Origin: Cohnella ginsengisoli
Lineage (GTDB): Bacteria > Bacillota > Bacilli > Paenibacillales > Paenibacillaceae
Assembly (NCBI RefSeq): GCF_029525555.1
Contig: NZ_JAPDHZ010000003.1
Span: 310,001-374,000 of the forward strand
Length of the DNA stretch: 64,000 nucleotides
Reading direction: 5' to 3'
Both the position numbers and the translations under genes were made by a program. Under the pieces are notes generated by a model, which saw nothing but the letters and a program-made list of their open reading frames with translations, was not told the DNA's origin and did no database searches. This document shows positions 43,005-52,418 of this stretch, piece after piece (position 1 is the first letter of the stretch; each line of letters starts with the position of its first letter).

Positions 43005-43487
43005 ATGCTGAGACAAATGCTGATTTTGTCCGGATTGGGCGTCGCGATGTGGGCGCTTGGCACGCTGTTTTTCATGCTGTTCGGCGATTGGGTGCTCGTC
43101 GCCGCCGAGGACCGCCAATTCGGCGCCTCGCTTTTCCTGCTGGAGGCGCTCACGGCGCTCGTCATCCTGGGCGTCGCGCTCGTCGTGCGGCTCCGTCTGT
43201 TCAGGATGCCGGGCTCGGCTACCCGGTTTGGCTTCATCGGCGCATTGATCGGTCTTTTGCTGAATACTTTCGTCCTCCTCTACCGGGACAAGGTTCTGTA
43301 CGATCTCGATCAAGGGCAATATCATACGTTTACAGTTTGGATGACGCTCGCCTACGCCCTTTTCCTTCTTCTGCCGGCCATCGCGGATCGGCTGATCCGT
43401 ACCAGGCCAGTCGGAGCCGCGCATGATCGGAAGGCGGACGAAGGTTTGTATGCGCAGGACGATCCGGCTACATACCGTCCCGAATAA
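43005..43487 (+). CDS. Four-helix membrane protein, DUF5367-like
   Basis: A 160-residue protein with four hydrophobic helices (about 4-25, 40-60, 72-95, 108-128) and a polar tail. ATG 43005 has AAAGGAAAG upstream. Unknown function; the family assignment is by general resemblance. Confidence 0.65.
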   Translation: MLRQMLILSGLGVAMWALGTLFFMLFGDWVLVAAEDRQFGASLFLLEALTALVILGVALVVRLRLFRMPGSATRFGFIGALIGLLLNTFVLLYRDKVLYDLDQGQYHTFTVWMTLAYALFLLLPAIADRLIRTRPVGAAHDRKADEGLYAQDDPATYRPE

Positions 43488-43538
43488 AGCATAAAGCGAA
43501 TGATGGTAACGGTCCGATTGCCGGACCGGCAGCGGTGA

Positions 43539-43587
43539 GCGAGCCCGATTTTCGGATCATCATCCGCATGGGGCTCGCCGTTTTTTT
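43539..43587 (+). terminator. Terminator after the four-helix membrane gene
   Basis: GCGAGCCC (43539-43546) pairs with GGGCTCGC (43571-43578), with an inner CGGAT/ATCCG helix, followed by a T7 run. It shows that a GTG at 43535 cannot be the mog start. Confidence 0.85.
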
Positions 43588-43621
43588 GATTGATCATCCG
43601 TTGCAAAGGAGGCTGCTCCCG

Positions 43622-44152
43622 ATCGAACCGATCACATCCGCCGAACAGCACCGGCGCGAGGCGCCGTCCTCCGTCGCCTGCATGATCATTACCGTATCCG
43701 ACACCCGCACGCCCGACACCGACAAGAGCGGACAGCTTATCCGGGAGCTTCTTGTGGCAAAAGGCCATGAAGTCCGGCGCGCGCTGATCGTTCCCGACGA
43801 AAGCGAGCGCATCCGCGAGCTGCTTCGCGCGGCCGAAGCCGATCCCGCGATCGAAGCGGTGCTGCTCAACGGCGGCACAGGCATCGCCGCGCGCGACACG
43901 ACCTATGAAGCCGTAGCCGGCCTGCTGACCAAAGAAATGCCGGGCTTCGGCGAGATTTTCCGGATGCTCAGCTTCACGGAGGACATCGGTACGGCCGCGA
44001 TTCTGTCCCGCGCGATCGCGGGCACGATGGGCCGCACGGCGGTGTTTTCCATGCCCGGCTCGACCGGCGCCGTTCGTCTTGCGATGACCAGGATCATCGT
44101 TCCCGAACTCGGCCACGTCATGCGGGAGATTTATAAAGACGATTTAAAGTAA
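43622..44152 (+). CDS. MogA/MoaB-family molybdenum cofactor biosynthesis protein
   Basis: About 176 residues that adenylate molybdopterin in preparation for MoeA. Motifs are MIITVSDTRTPDTDKSGQ, LNGGTGIAARDTT and MPGSTGAVRLAM. The start is uncertain. A perfect AAAGGAGG (43605-43612) is followed by no ATG, GTG or TTG at proper distance; an in-frame ATC at 43622 is 9 nt downstream. ATG 43682 would remove the conserved REAPSSVAC segment. It is separated from moeA-mobA in the genome. Confidence 0.85.
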   Translation: MEPITSAEQHRREAPSSVACMIITVSDTRTPDTDKSGQLIRELLVAKGHEVRRALIVPDESERIRELLRAAEADPAIEAVLLNGGTGIAARDTTYEAVAGLLTKEMPGFGEIFRMLSFTEDIGTAAILSRAIAGTMGRTAVFSMPGSTGAVRLAMTRIIVPELGHVMREIYKDDLK

Positions 44153-44183
44153 TTGGCCTTTCAGGAGGCCGGAGCTGGCGAGA

Positions 44184-44210
44184 GAAACGGGAGCGAAATC
44201 CGTTTCTTTC
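44184..44210 (+). terminator. Possible terminator of the mog gene
   Basis: GAAACGG/CCGTTTC stem with a 9-nt loop, followed by TTTC. Confidence 0.55.
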
Positions 44211-44220
44211 GCATACTCTC

Positions 44221-44560
44221 CCGCGAGCCACGTCCATAACGGAAAAAACTTCCGCTATCCTCCTCATTTCACCCGCCAGCCACGCCCTTAACGGAAAAAA
44301 CTTCCGCTATCCTCCTCATTTCCTCCGCCAGCCACGCCCATAACGGAAATAACTTCCGCTATCCTCCTCATTTCACCCGCCAGCCACGCCCTTAACGGAA
44401 AAAACTTCCGCTATCCTCCTCATTTCCTCCGCCAGCCACGCCCTTAACGAAAAAAACTTCCGCTATCCTCCTCATTTCACCCGCGAGCCACGTCCTTAAC
44501 GGAAATAACTTCCGCTATCCTGTCTCCCGCGCGCCACGCCATAGCGGAAATAAACTTCTG
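44221..44560. repeat. 52-bp tandem repeat array
   Basis: Units begin CCGC(C/G)AGCCACG at 44221, 44273, 44325, 44377, 44429 and 44481, with a diverged partial at 44527. Each carries an inverted element TAACGGAA-N5-TTCCGCTA. The units abut without spacers. No gene. Confidence 0.92.
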
Positions 44561-44685
44561 CTGGCATTCTGCATTTCGCACAACCTAACTTAAACACAAT
44601 GGGCATTATCCGTTTCCATAACAAAAAAAGCATTGCCGGCCCGCCGACTAGCGATGAGCGGCAATGCTTTTCTATGATGCGAGGA

Positions 44686-45358
44686 CTACGCGACCTGCCT
44701 GGCCTCCTGCTCCTCGGGCGCCTTCGTACGGCGGATGAACAAGCCGACGGCCAGCGCGACGAGCGCGACGCTAAAGCCGATCCAGAACGCATCGTGAAAG
44801 CCCGTCATCAGGCCGGCCACCTGCTCGGCCGGCGCGGTCGGATCCTCGGAATCCGCCAGGTAGTTTTTAGAGCCTGTCGACATGATGCTGATGAACAGCG
44901 CCGTACCGATCGCCCCCGACACCTGCTGAAGCGTGTTGAGAATGGCGGTGCCGTGCGGGTACAAATGACGCGGAAGCTGATTCAACCCAGTCGTCTGCGC
45001 AGGCATCATGACCATCGAGATGCCGACCAGCATGACGATATGGATAAAGATGACGTAGCCCTTGGAGACATCCGTGTCGATGCCGGTGAACATCCAGACC
45101 GACAGCGCCGTGAGCGCCAGGCCCGGAATCACGAGCACGCGCGGTCCGAACTTGTCGAAGAGCTTGCCCGACACCGGCGCCATGATCCCGTTGATGACGC
45201 TGCCCGGCAGCATGAGCAGACCCGATTTGAACGCGGTCAGCAGCAGCGCGCTCTGCAGGAACATCGGCAGGATGGTCATCGTGGAGAACATCGTCATCAT
45301 GACGACGAACAGCAGCACGGTCACCAGGCTGAACATCGGATACTTGAAGGGAATCCAC
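44686..45358 (-). pseudogene. 3' half of a DHA2-type MFS efflux transporter
   Basis: About 220 residues equal to the C-terminal six or seven membrane helices of an EmrB/QacA-type drug transporter (LLMLPGSVINGIMAPVSGKL, FDKFGPR, HGTAILNTLQQVSGAIGTAL). The N-terminal half is missing: coding ends at about 45358 where the sequence abuts a TetR fragment on the other strand. An in-frame stop lies just beyond the junction. Confidence 0.8.
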
Positions 45359-45602
45359 GTCGATCAAAAGCCTCATGCAGCGTATCGGGTCCGGTTATAT
45401 GAAAAACGATCTGCTCGCGCTCGAGCGAAAAGACGGCCCCTTCCCCGTTCCCGCCGAGATCATCGCCGAATTTTATGCGGGCGCGATTAACGGGGGCGGC
45501 GCCTGGTGGGTGCAGCATGGCGGGCACATCTCCGCGGAGACGATGGACCGCTATATCGGTAAGCTGCTCAACCCGGCGATCTTCAACCGGCAAACGCCTT
45601 AA
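45357..45602 (+). pseudogene. C-terminal fragment of a TetR-family regulator
   Basis: About 81 residues (SIKSLMQRIGSGYM, then PAEIIAEFYAGAINGGGAWW). This matches the ligand-binding C-terminal domain of TetR/AcrR regulators that sit divergently from MFS efflux genes. The DNA-binding N-terminus is absent. It joins the MFS fragment head-to-head at 45355-45363. Confidence 0.65.
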
Positions 45603-45640
45603 AAAAGGGACGGACTCGCGCAGTATGCGAATCCGTCCCC
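45601..45640 (-). terminator. Terminator of the aldo/keto reductase gene
   Basis: GGGACGGA/TCCGTCCC stem (45607-45639) followed on the minus strand by T6. Confidence 0.85.
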
Positions 45641-45666
45641 TGCTTATGTGAGTATAGGCCGACCGA

Positions 45667-46662
45667 TCAAGCTTTCAAAATGCCTTCGATCCGGTCAAGC
45701 TCCTCCTGCGAGAATTCAAGGTTGCCGAGCGCAGCGACATTGTCGTCGACCTGCGCGACCTTGCTGGCGCCGATCAGCACGGTCGTGATGCGGCCGCCGC
45801 GCAGCACCCATGCCAGCGCCAGCTGGGCGAGCGTCTGTCCGCGTTCCTGCGCCAGCTCGTTCAGGCGCTTGACCTTGGCGATACGGTCCGGCGTGATCGC
45901 GCTCTCCTGCAGGAAGCCCGTGACGCTGGCCGCGCGCGAATCGGCCGGAATCCCGCCGAGGTACTTGTTCGTGAGCAGCCCTTGCTCAAGCGGCGAGAAG
46001 GCGATCGAGCCGACGCCTTCTTGCTCCAGCAGGTCCAGCAGGCCTTCTTCGACCCAGCGGTCGAACATGCTGTAGCGGGGCTGGTGGATAAGGAGCGGCG
46101 TACCGAGCCCCTTCAGGATCCGGATCGCTTCCGCAGCCTCTGGGGCGCGGTAGTTGGAAATGCCGACGTAAAGCGCCTTGCCGGAACGGACGAGGTGATC
46201 GAGCGCGCCCATCGTCTCCTCTAGCGGCGTGTTCGGGTCCGGCCGGTGATGGTAAAAAATATCGACGTAGTCGAGCCCCATCCGCGTAAGGCTCTGGTCC
46301 AGGCTCGATACGAGATATTTGCGCGATCCCCAGTCGCCGTATGGTCCGGGCCACATGTAGTACCCGGCTTTGGACGAGATGATAAGCTCGTCGCGGTACG
46401 GCTTGAAGTCGGAGGCGAGCAAGCGGCCGAAGTTTTCTTCGGCGGAGCCGGCCTTCGGGCCGTAATTGTTCGCCAGGTCGAAATGCGTGATGCCGAGATC
46501 GAACGCGCGGCGCGCGATCGCCCTTCCGTTCTCGTAGGCGTCCACGCTGCCGAAGTTGTGCCAAAGGCCGAGCGAGACCGCCGGCAGCTTCAGGCCGCTG
46601 CGTCCGGTCCGGTTGTATTTCATCGTTTCGTAACGCTTGTCGCTTGCTTGGTAGATCGTCAT
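45667..46662 (-). CDS. Aldo/keto reductase, YghZ/Gpr type
   Basis: A 331-residue NADPH-dependent reductase resembling L-glyceraldehyde-3-phosphate reductase. It starts with YNRTGRSGLKLPAVSLGLWHNFG, has the catalytic Asp and Tyr in HFDLANNYGP, the Lys in SSKAGYYMWPGPYGD, and His in FYHHRPDPNTP. ATG 46662 follows GAGGAGAGG. The frame is open into the upstream radical SAM gene only because of a frameshift there. Confidence 0.92.
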   Translation of the reverse strand: MTIYQASDKRYETMKYNRTGRSGLKLPAVSLGLWHNFGSVDAYENGRAIARRAFDLGITHFDLANNYGPKAGSAEENFGRLLASDFKPYRDELIISSKAGYYMWPGPYGDWGSRKYLVSSLDQSLTRMGLDYVDIFYHHRPDPNTPLEETMGALDHLVRSGKALYVGISNYRAPEAAEAIRILKGLGTPLLIHQPRYSMFDRWVEEGLLDLLEQEGVGSIAFSPLEQGLLTNKYLGGIPADSRAASVTGFLQESAITPDRIAKVKRLNELAQERGQTLAQLALAWVLRGGRITTVLIGASKVAQVDDNVAALGNLEFSQEELDRIEGILKA

Positions 46663-46688
46663 GTTTGCCCTCTCCTCAATGTCCTGAT

Positions 46689-48432
46689 TTAATTGCCGGA
46701 AGCGATTCGTTCCTGCCCGTTCAAGGCGAACATCCGCGCGGGCGCTTCCCCGGCGCCGTGAACGAAGACGAGCGTCGTCTCCCGCGAACGGTCGACGATG
46801 CCGTCCCGCTCCCAGCGCGCAAAATCGAACGGCACGCGGTCGATCGACGCTTTTTTTAACCAAATCCCGTTCCTCCACGCCAAGCTCCGCTGCCGCCCGC
46901 TTGAACCGTGAGGTCCAATCTTCCTTCCCGAGCCGGTCCTCCCACCACATTTTGCGCGGCTTGTACTTATGCTGAAGATAAAAGTCGATCTTGAGCAGCG
47001 CAAGGGTCACGTCCAAATCAAGCGCAGGATGCCGGTCCTCCTCTAGGAAGGACCACAACCGGACGAACAAGTCCTCGAGCTGATGGCCGATCCGCTGCCA
47101 GCCGCGCGCCTCCCAATAATCGCCGAACCGCTGGAAAAAATCGAACGGAGACGGATACGCCTGGTGGACTAAATACTCGATCGTCCGGTTCATGCGGTGC
47201 GCGTTCCAGTATTTCTCCAACACGTCTTCCACGCGTTTGATGCGGACGATGTCCGCGAATGGCATGAGGTCGTTGCCGAGCATCTCGTAGGGCGCCCTGT
47301 CCATGTAGATATAGCCGAATTTGTCCGCGTCTTGCCGAAGTCCCGTTCCCCGAAGCATTTTCAGAAAACCGAGCTGAAGCTCCTCGGGACGAAGCGCGAA
47401 CACGTCGTTGAACGTTTTGCGGAACGTATCGTAATCCTCGTGCGGAAGACCCGCGATTAAATCGAGATGCTGATCGATCTTCCCGCTCTCTTTGACCTTC
47501 GTCACGGTCCGTACGAGCTTGCTCCAGTTCTGTCTGCGCTGCACCGCCAGGTTAGTGACGTCGTTGGTCGATTGGACGCCGATCTCGAAGCGGAAAACGC
47601 CGGGCGGCGCGTGCTCCGCCAAATAATCGAGAACCTCCGGCCGCATGATGTCCGCCGTGATCTCGAACTGGAACACGCAGCCCTGGTGGTTCTCGATCAG
47701 AAAACGGAACATCTCGAACGCATAATCCCGCTTGATGTTAAACGTACGGTCGACGAACTTGATCAGCTTCGCTCCGCTGTCGATTAGGTACAAAATGTCG
47801 GCTTTGACCCGGTCCATGTCGAAGTAGCGGACGCCGACCTCGATGCTCGACAGGCAGAACTGGCAGCTGAACGGGCATCCGCGGCTCGTCTCGAAGTAGA
47901 CGACGCGATTGGCGAGGCTCGGCACGTCCTCCTCGAACCGGTACGGCGAGGGCAGCGTCGCCAGATCCAGCTTCGGGCGGCCGGGATTGACGACGATCTC
48001 GTCTCCCTTGCGATAGGCAAGGCCGAAGACGAAATGGAACTTGCGGGTGCCGGACAGCTCGCGCAGCAGGTCGCGTAGCGTCTCCTCTCCTTCGCCCATG
48101 ACGATATGATCGACGGCCGGGAGGCGCCGCATCCACTGCTCCGTGTCGTAGGATACCTCCGGACCGCCAAGCACGATCGTCGCGTTCGGCAAAATCTTGC
48201 GCAGCATGTCGATGACGGTGATCGTCTCTTCGATATTCCAGATATAGCAGGAGAATCCGATGACGTCGGGCTTCTTGGCGAACAGGTCGGATGCGATGGT
48301 CATCGGCGGGTCCTTGATCGTGTATTCCACGATGTCCATCGGAAACTCGTCCTGGCTATAAGCCTTCAGGCAACGCAGGGCGAGCGAAGTATGAATGTAT
48401 TTGGCGTTCAGCGTCGCGAGGACGACTTTCAT
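46689..48432 (-). CDS. B12-binding domain radical SAM protein, DUF4080 type (+1 frameshift as sequenced)
   Basis: About 580 residues. N-terminal cobalamin-binding domain (about 1-140, VLGGPEVSYD), then radical SAM cysteines SRGCPFSCQFCLSS near residue 190, and a C-terminal DUF4080-like region. The frame breaks at the T7 46851-46857. Removing one base restores LVKKASIDRVPFDFARW and the stop at 46689. Reaction unknown. As sequenced, it reads through into the aldo/keto reductase in the wrong frame. Confidence 0.88.
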
Positions 48433-48470
48433 GCTTGTCCCTCTCTTTGAAAACAGACTTCTGCTATTCT

Positions 48471-48499
48471 ATTGTACGGGATTGCGGTTGCCGTGTAAA
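48471..48499 (-). promoter_or_regulatory. Promoter of the B12 radical SAM gene
   Basis: TTTACA (48499-48494), 17 nt, TACAAT (48476-48471), 38 bp before the start codon. Confidence 0.7.
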
Positions 48500-48537
48500 A
48501 GCGGAGGCGTACGGACACGTCGCGGTTGCGGATGATA

Positions 48538-48567
48538 TTGCCCATCCGGGTTCATGCATGCTATGAT
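48538..48567 (+). promoter_or_regulatory. Candidate promoter of the Rpn gene
   Basis: TTGCCC (48538-48543), 18 nt, TATGAT (48562-48567). Confidence 0.5.
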
Positions 48568-48600
48568 CAATTTAATACATTCACGGTAGCAAAGCATGCG

Positions 48601-48635
48601 CCGCAAGCTTCTCTCACGAGAGCTTGCGGCTTTTT
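48601..48635 (+). terminator. Leader hairpin before the Rpn gene
   Basis: CCGCAAGCT (48601-48609) pairs with AGCTTGCGG (48621-48629) and is followed by CTTTTTG. It lies between the candidate promoter and the start codon, so it would terminate or attenuate the Rpn transcript. Confidence 0.65.
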
Positions 48636-48664
48636 GCGTTCGCGAAGTAAACGGGAGGGAAGAG

Positions 48665-49580
48665 ATGGCCCCGCACGACGAAGCGTTTAAGAAACTGCTG
48701 CAAACCTTTTTCAAAGAATTCATTCAATTGTTCTTCCCCGAGTTGGACGAATGGATCGACTATTCGCATTCGCGACTGCTCATGCAGGAGCTCTTGGTCG
48801 ATATCGTAGGTGCGGAAGCAAGACAGCTTGACTTGCTGATGGAGACCAAGCTTAAAGGACAGGACGCCTACATCCTCTTTCACCTGGAACCGCAATCTTA
48901 TCGGGATCCGAAGTTCGTAGAACGGATGTACATCTACTTCAGCCGGCTCTTCGAAAAATACCGCACGGCACACAAGCTGATCGTTCCGATCGCGATCTTC
49001 ACCGGAGACGGCATGAAAAACGAACCCGATACGTTGTCGATGGCGCTGCCGTGGCTCGAAATCCTAAGATTTCGGATGCTAAAGCTCGAGCTCGGTCAAC
49101 AAGATTGGCGAAGATTTATCGGATCCGACAACCCGGTAGCCGCTGCGCTGCTGGCCAAGATGGGCTATAATAAAAAAAGACCGACGCAGTCTGAGACTTG
49201 CCTATTTGTCGATGCTGCTCCGCATGAAGGGCAAGCTGGACAATGCACGACTGGCACTCGTCCGGTCCATAGCAGATTTATATTACGAGCCTGACCCCAT
49301 AGAAGAGAAGTCGATTATGCGCGAATTCGTCAACATGCATCCCGAGGAGGAGGAAACGATTATGGAACTGATGCCGGCATGGGAACGATGGGGCTACGAG
49401 CGGGGAATGAAAGAAGGCATTGAGCAAGGGATTGAGCAAGGGATCGAGCAAGGCAAAAGAGCACTCCAAGAGGCCACGATCGGACGCATGCGTTCCAAAG
49501 GCTTCTCCGACTCGGAAATCGCGGACCTGCTCGGCTTGCTGCCGGAAGACATGGCCCGCGCGAATTCCGACGCCACATAA
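48665..49580 (+). CDS. Rpn-family PD-(D/E)XK nuclease / putative transposase (+1 frameshift as sequenced)
   Basis: About 304 residues. The N-terminal nuclease domain begins DEAFKKLLQTFFKEFIQLF and has the catalytic signature QLDLLMETKL followed by FHLEPQS. The C-terminus has GIEQGIEQGIEQGK repeats. The frame is restored by removing one A of the A7 at 49172-49178 (YNKKDRRSLRLAYLSML). Homologues promote recA-independent recombination. No inverted repeats of an IS were found, so mobility is not implied. Confidence 0.82.
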
Positions 49581-49584
49581 ATAC

Positions 49585-49618
49585 AAGCGGCAGACCGGAC
49601 GAACCGGCTGCCGCTTTT
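49585..49618. terminator. Bidirectional terminator between the Rpn and GH1 genes
   Basis: AAGCGGCAG (49585-49593) and CTGCCGCTT (49608-49616), with inner CCGG pairing and a T5 run on the plus strand, between convergent genes. Confidence 0.8.
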
Positions 49619-49626
49619 TCGTTTCA

Positions 49627-50973
49627 TCAGGCCTCGAAACCGTCGTTTTCAATAACGCTTTGAATAAACCGGTAGCTGTCCTTCGGATACCGCTTAAGCG
49701 TCTTGTAATCGGTGTAGACGATGCCGAAGCGCTTGACGTAGCCTTCCGCCCACTCGAAGTTGTCGAGCAGCGACCAGGCGAAGTAGCCCTTCAGCGGCAC
49801 GCCAGATTCGATGAGGCGATGACACTGGATGAAGTGCTTTTTGAAGTAGTCGGCACGCTTCGCATCGTGAACGCGGCCTTCCGGCGTCAGCTCGTCTTCG
49901 TAGCACGCGCCGTTCTCCGTAATGTAGATCGGAACGTCGCCGTATTCCTCGTGCACCCACGACAGCACTTTGTACAGCCCGTCGGCATACACGTTCCAGT
50001 CCATGAACGTCTTGTCAAAGCCGACCTGCACTTCCTCGCAGTCGAACAGCCCCTCGCCTTCCTTGTAACGGCCGAAGCCGCCGCTGTAGAAGTTCACGCC
50101 GATAAAATCGATCGGTTGCGCGATCGTCTCCATATCGCCGGGCTGGATCGGCACCTCGACGCCTTTGCTCTTGAACCAATCGACCATGAACTGCGGATAT
50201 TGTCCCTTGAACGTCGGGTCCATGAACCACTCGTTATTGTACGCGCGATTGCGGTGCGCGGCGGCGACGTCTTCCGGCTTGGTCGTATACGGCTCGAACC
50301 AATACAGGTTATGCGTCGTGCCGATCTCGCCCGGGGTGCCGAGCGCACGGAACGACTTCACCGCTTCGCCGTGCGCGACCATGCAGTTGTGCGCGACGTT
50401 GACGGCGAGCTGCAGATCGGTGTTGCCCGGCGCGTGCGCCCCGATATAGTTCGACAAGAACGACACGCACCAGGTCTCGTTAAAGGTGATCCACTGCTTG
50501 ACCTTGCCGCCGAACGCCTTGAACGCGGTCTCCGCGTAACGGACGAACGCGCGAATCGTGTCGCGGTTGTCCCAGCCGCCCTTGTCCTGAAGCGCCTGCG
50601 GCAAATCCCAGTGGTACAGCGTCACGCACGGCTCGATGCCTGCGGCCAGCAGGCCGTCGATGACCTTGGCATAATAATCGAGCCCCTTCTGATTCAGCTC
50701 GCCGTCTCCGTCCGGATAAATGCGCGGCCAAGCGATCGAAAAACGGTACGCCTTGACCCCCAGGTTTTTGAGCAGCGCGATATCTTCTACATAACGGTGA
50801 TAGCTGTCGCAGGCGACGTCGCCCGTATCGCCGTTAACGACCTTGCCCGGCGTCCGGGAGAACGTATCCCAGATCGACATCCCCCGCCCGTCTTCGTTAT
50901 ATGCCCCTTCGATCTGGTAGGAAGCGGTAGCCGTTCCCCAGACGAAATCCTTCGGAAACTGAATCGAAGCCAT
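49627..50973 (-). CDS. GH1 beta-glucosidase
   Basis: A 448-residue cytoplasmic family 1 beta-glucosidase. The N-terminal FPKDFVWGTATASYQIEGA signature, the acid/base Glu in ITFNETW near residue 165, and the nucleophile Glu in YITENGA near residue 352 are present. ATG 50973 follows GGAGGGG. No signal peptide: it would act on imported cellobiose or aryl glucosides, in line with the GH9 and sugar importer in the window. Confidence 0.95.
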   Translation of the reverse strand: MASIQFPKDFVWGTATASYQIEGAYNEDGRGMSIWDTFSRTPGKVVNGDTGDVACDSYHRYVEDIALLKNLGVKAYRFSIAWPRIYPDGDGELNQKGLDYYAKVIDGLLAAGIEPCVTLYHWDLPQALQDKGGWDNRDTIRAFVRYAETAFKAFGGKVKQWITFNETWCVSFLSNYIGAHAPGNTDLQLAVNVAHNCMVAHGEAVKSFRALGTPGEIGTTHNLYWFEPYTTKPEDVAAAHRNRAYNNEWFMDPTFKGQYPQFMVDWFKSKGVEVPIQPGDMETIAQPIDFIGVNFYSGGFGRYKEGEGLFDCEEVQVGFDKTFMDWNVYADGLYKVLSWVHEEYGDVPIYITENGACYEDELTPEGRVHDAKRADYFKKHFIQCHRLIESGVPLKGYFAWSLLDNFEWAEGYVKRFGIVYTDYKTLKRYPKDSYRFIQSVIENDGFEA

Positions 50974-51092
50974 TCTTAACCCCTCCGCACTAAATAATCG
51001 TATCGCACACGCGTCATGTAAAACGTTTTCCTTCTTTATTTTATACAAAATGGCCGCGCGCGCCCATACGATATCCTGTGCGATATTGGCGC

Positions 51093-52194
51093 TTACTTAT
51101 TCGAATTGGCCTCGTCCAGCAGCTGGCGGGCATGCGCCTCGAGCCCGTCGTAGAACGCCTTCACTTCGGGAATGGCGACCTGCTCCCCGTTTTTGCCCTT
51201 TTTGTAAACCGCGCCTCCCGTTTTCTCCACGATGGCCAGAAACTCCTGGGCGAGCTTCGACGTGACCGTGCCCGGATAATCGGTTATGACCTTCTCCAGC
51301 GCCGCCTTGACCTGCGTATCGATCTTAAACGTCTCGAAGTCGAATACGGGCGTATTGTCCAGTCCCATCAGCAAATAGGGAACGTAGCGCGTCGCGAACA
51401 AGTTTTCAGCCTGTTTCCGCTCGGGCGTATCGGGATGGGCCGTCACGTACGCTTCCGCTTGCGCCGCGCGCGCGGCGACCTCCGATCGTTCGATGACGAG
51501 CCCGCCGTCGGAAGCCGACTTTTGATCAGACTCGACGGCCAGCAGCGCGATATAATCCTTCATGGCGGCGGTCACCTGCGCGTCCGCGCGCTTCAGCTTG
51601 CCATAGTCTACGACGGGGAAATAAAAGCCCTCCGTCGTCTCCAGCTTGTATCCGCCGTCTATGGCGCCCTGAACGAGCGAACGAACCTGCTCGTCTTTGA
51701 TTTGACCGATCTGCTCGTCAGTCGGCGGCCATTCGAGCTTTTGCAGCGCCTGCTGAACCTTTTCGGGCTCGAACTTCCCTTGCATATTCGGCAACTGCCG
51801 ATCGTAATAGGCGAGCATCTCCCGCAAAAGCGCATCTCCCGTCTCCGGCAAGGCCTGCGTCAGCTTGTCGTCGAGCGCCTTGTTCAGCTCGGCGGCCGAC
51901 AGGTCGGATTGGGCTTGCTCCTTGAACGCTTCGAGGAGCGCGGCATCCGTTTCCTGCTCCGACGTCGGAGTCGCGGAAGGCGATGCAGACGCGCTTGCCT
52001 CCGCGCTCGGACTTGCCGAAGACGTCGGCGCCGACGACGAGGCGGACGCGGTGGCAGACGCCGTGGCGTCCGCAGCGTCGTCATTCGACCCTCCCGTGCA
52101 AGCGGCAAGGCCGGCAGTCAACAGCAGCGCGAGCCCATATGCAGGCAGCCGCAGCACCTTTTTTCGTTTCGTGTTTTTTTGTCGTATCGCTCAT
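51093..52194 (-). CDS. Lipoprotein of unknown function (+1 frameshift near the start)
   Basis: About 366 residues. Lipobox LAAC after LPAYGLALLLTAG, a Ser/Ala/Thr-rich linker, then a helical body with no recognised family. As sequenced the lipoprotein frame can only start at GTG 52157, which has no Shine-Dalgarno and a weak n-region. Removing one base from the T6 (52159-52164) or T7 (52174-52180) joins it to ATG 52194, which has GGAAGAGG and gives a lysine-rich n-region. Confidence 0.65.
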
Positions 52195-52345
52195 TTGAAC
52201 CTCTTCCTTTCCCCGATGTCTCATGATAGCCGATTATCCATACGTCTTTACCCCTTCGAAATTTAGACGCGCCGGGCACGAAAATGGTTCCACGGGGAGG
52301 AAGTTTTATACATTTCCCGTCGGCAAGGACGCCTGAGGACGCTTA

Positions 52346-52375
52346 TTGAAGGCATTCGTCTAAATGCGTTACAAT
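52346..52375 (+). promoter_or_regulatory. Promoter of the HAD phosphatase gene
   Basis: TTGAAG (52346-52351), 18 nt, TACAAT (52370-52375). The start codon is 44 bp downstream with AAAGGAGAG. Confidence 0.65.
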
Positions 52376-52418
52376 CGAAGCATGCTGTCCGTTTACATAA
52401 AAAGGAGAGAAAACCGCC

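Noticed and set aside
43535..43621. GTG start giving a longer Mog protein
   Set aside because: That segment is the preceding gene's terminator, and the Shine-Dalgarno lies downstream of it.
44221..44560. CRISPR array
   Set aside because: Units are contiguous with no unique spacers, and no cas genes are near; the same holds for 23061-23486.
45667..48432. 921-residue radical SAM-aldo/keto reductase fusion
   Set aside because: The join runs through out-of-frame sequence after a T7 run; both genes have their own stop or start once one base is dropped.
48665..49580. Insertion sequence around the Rpn gene
   Set aside because: The flanking hairpins differ from each other, and no terminal inverted repeats or target duplication are seen.
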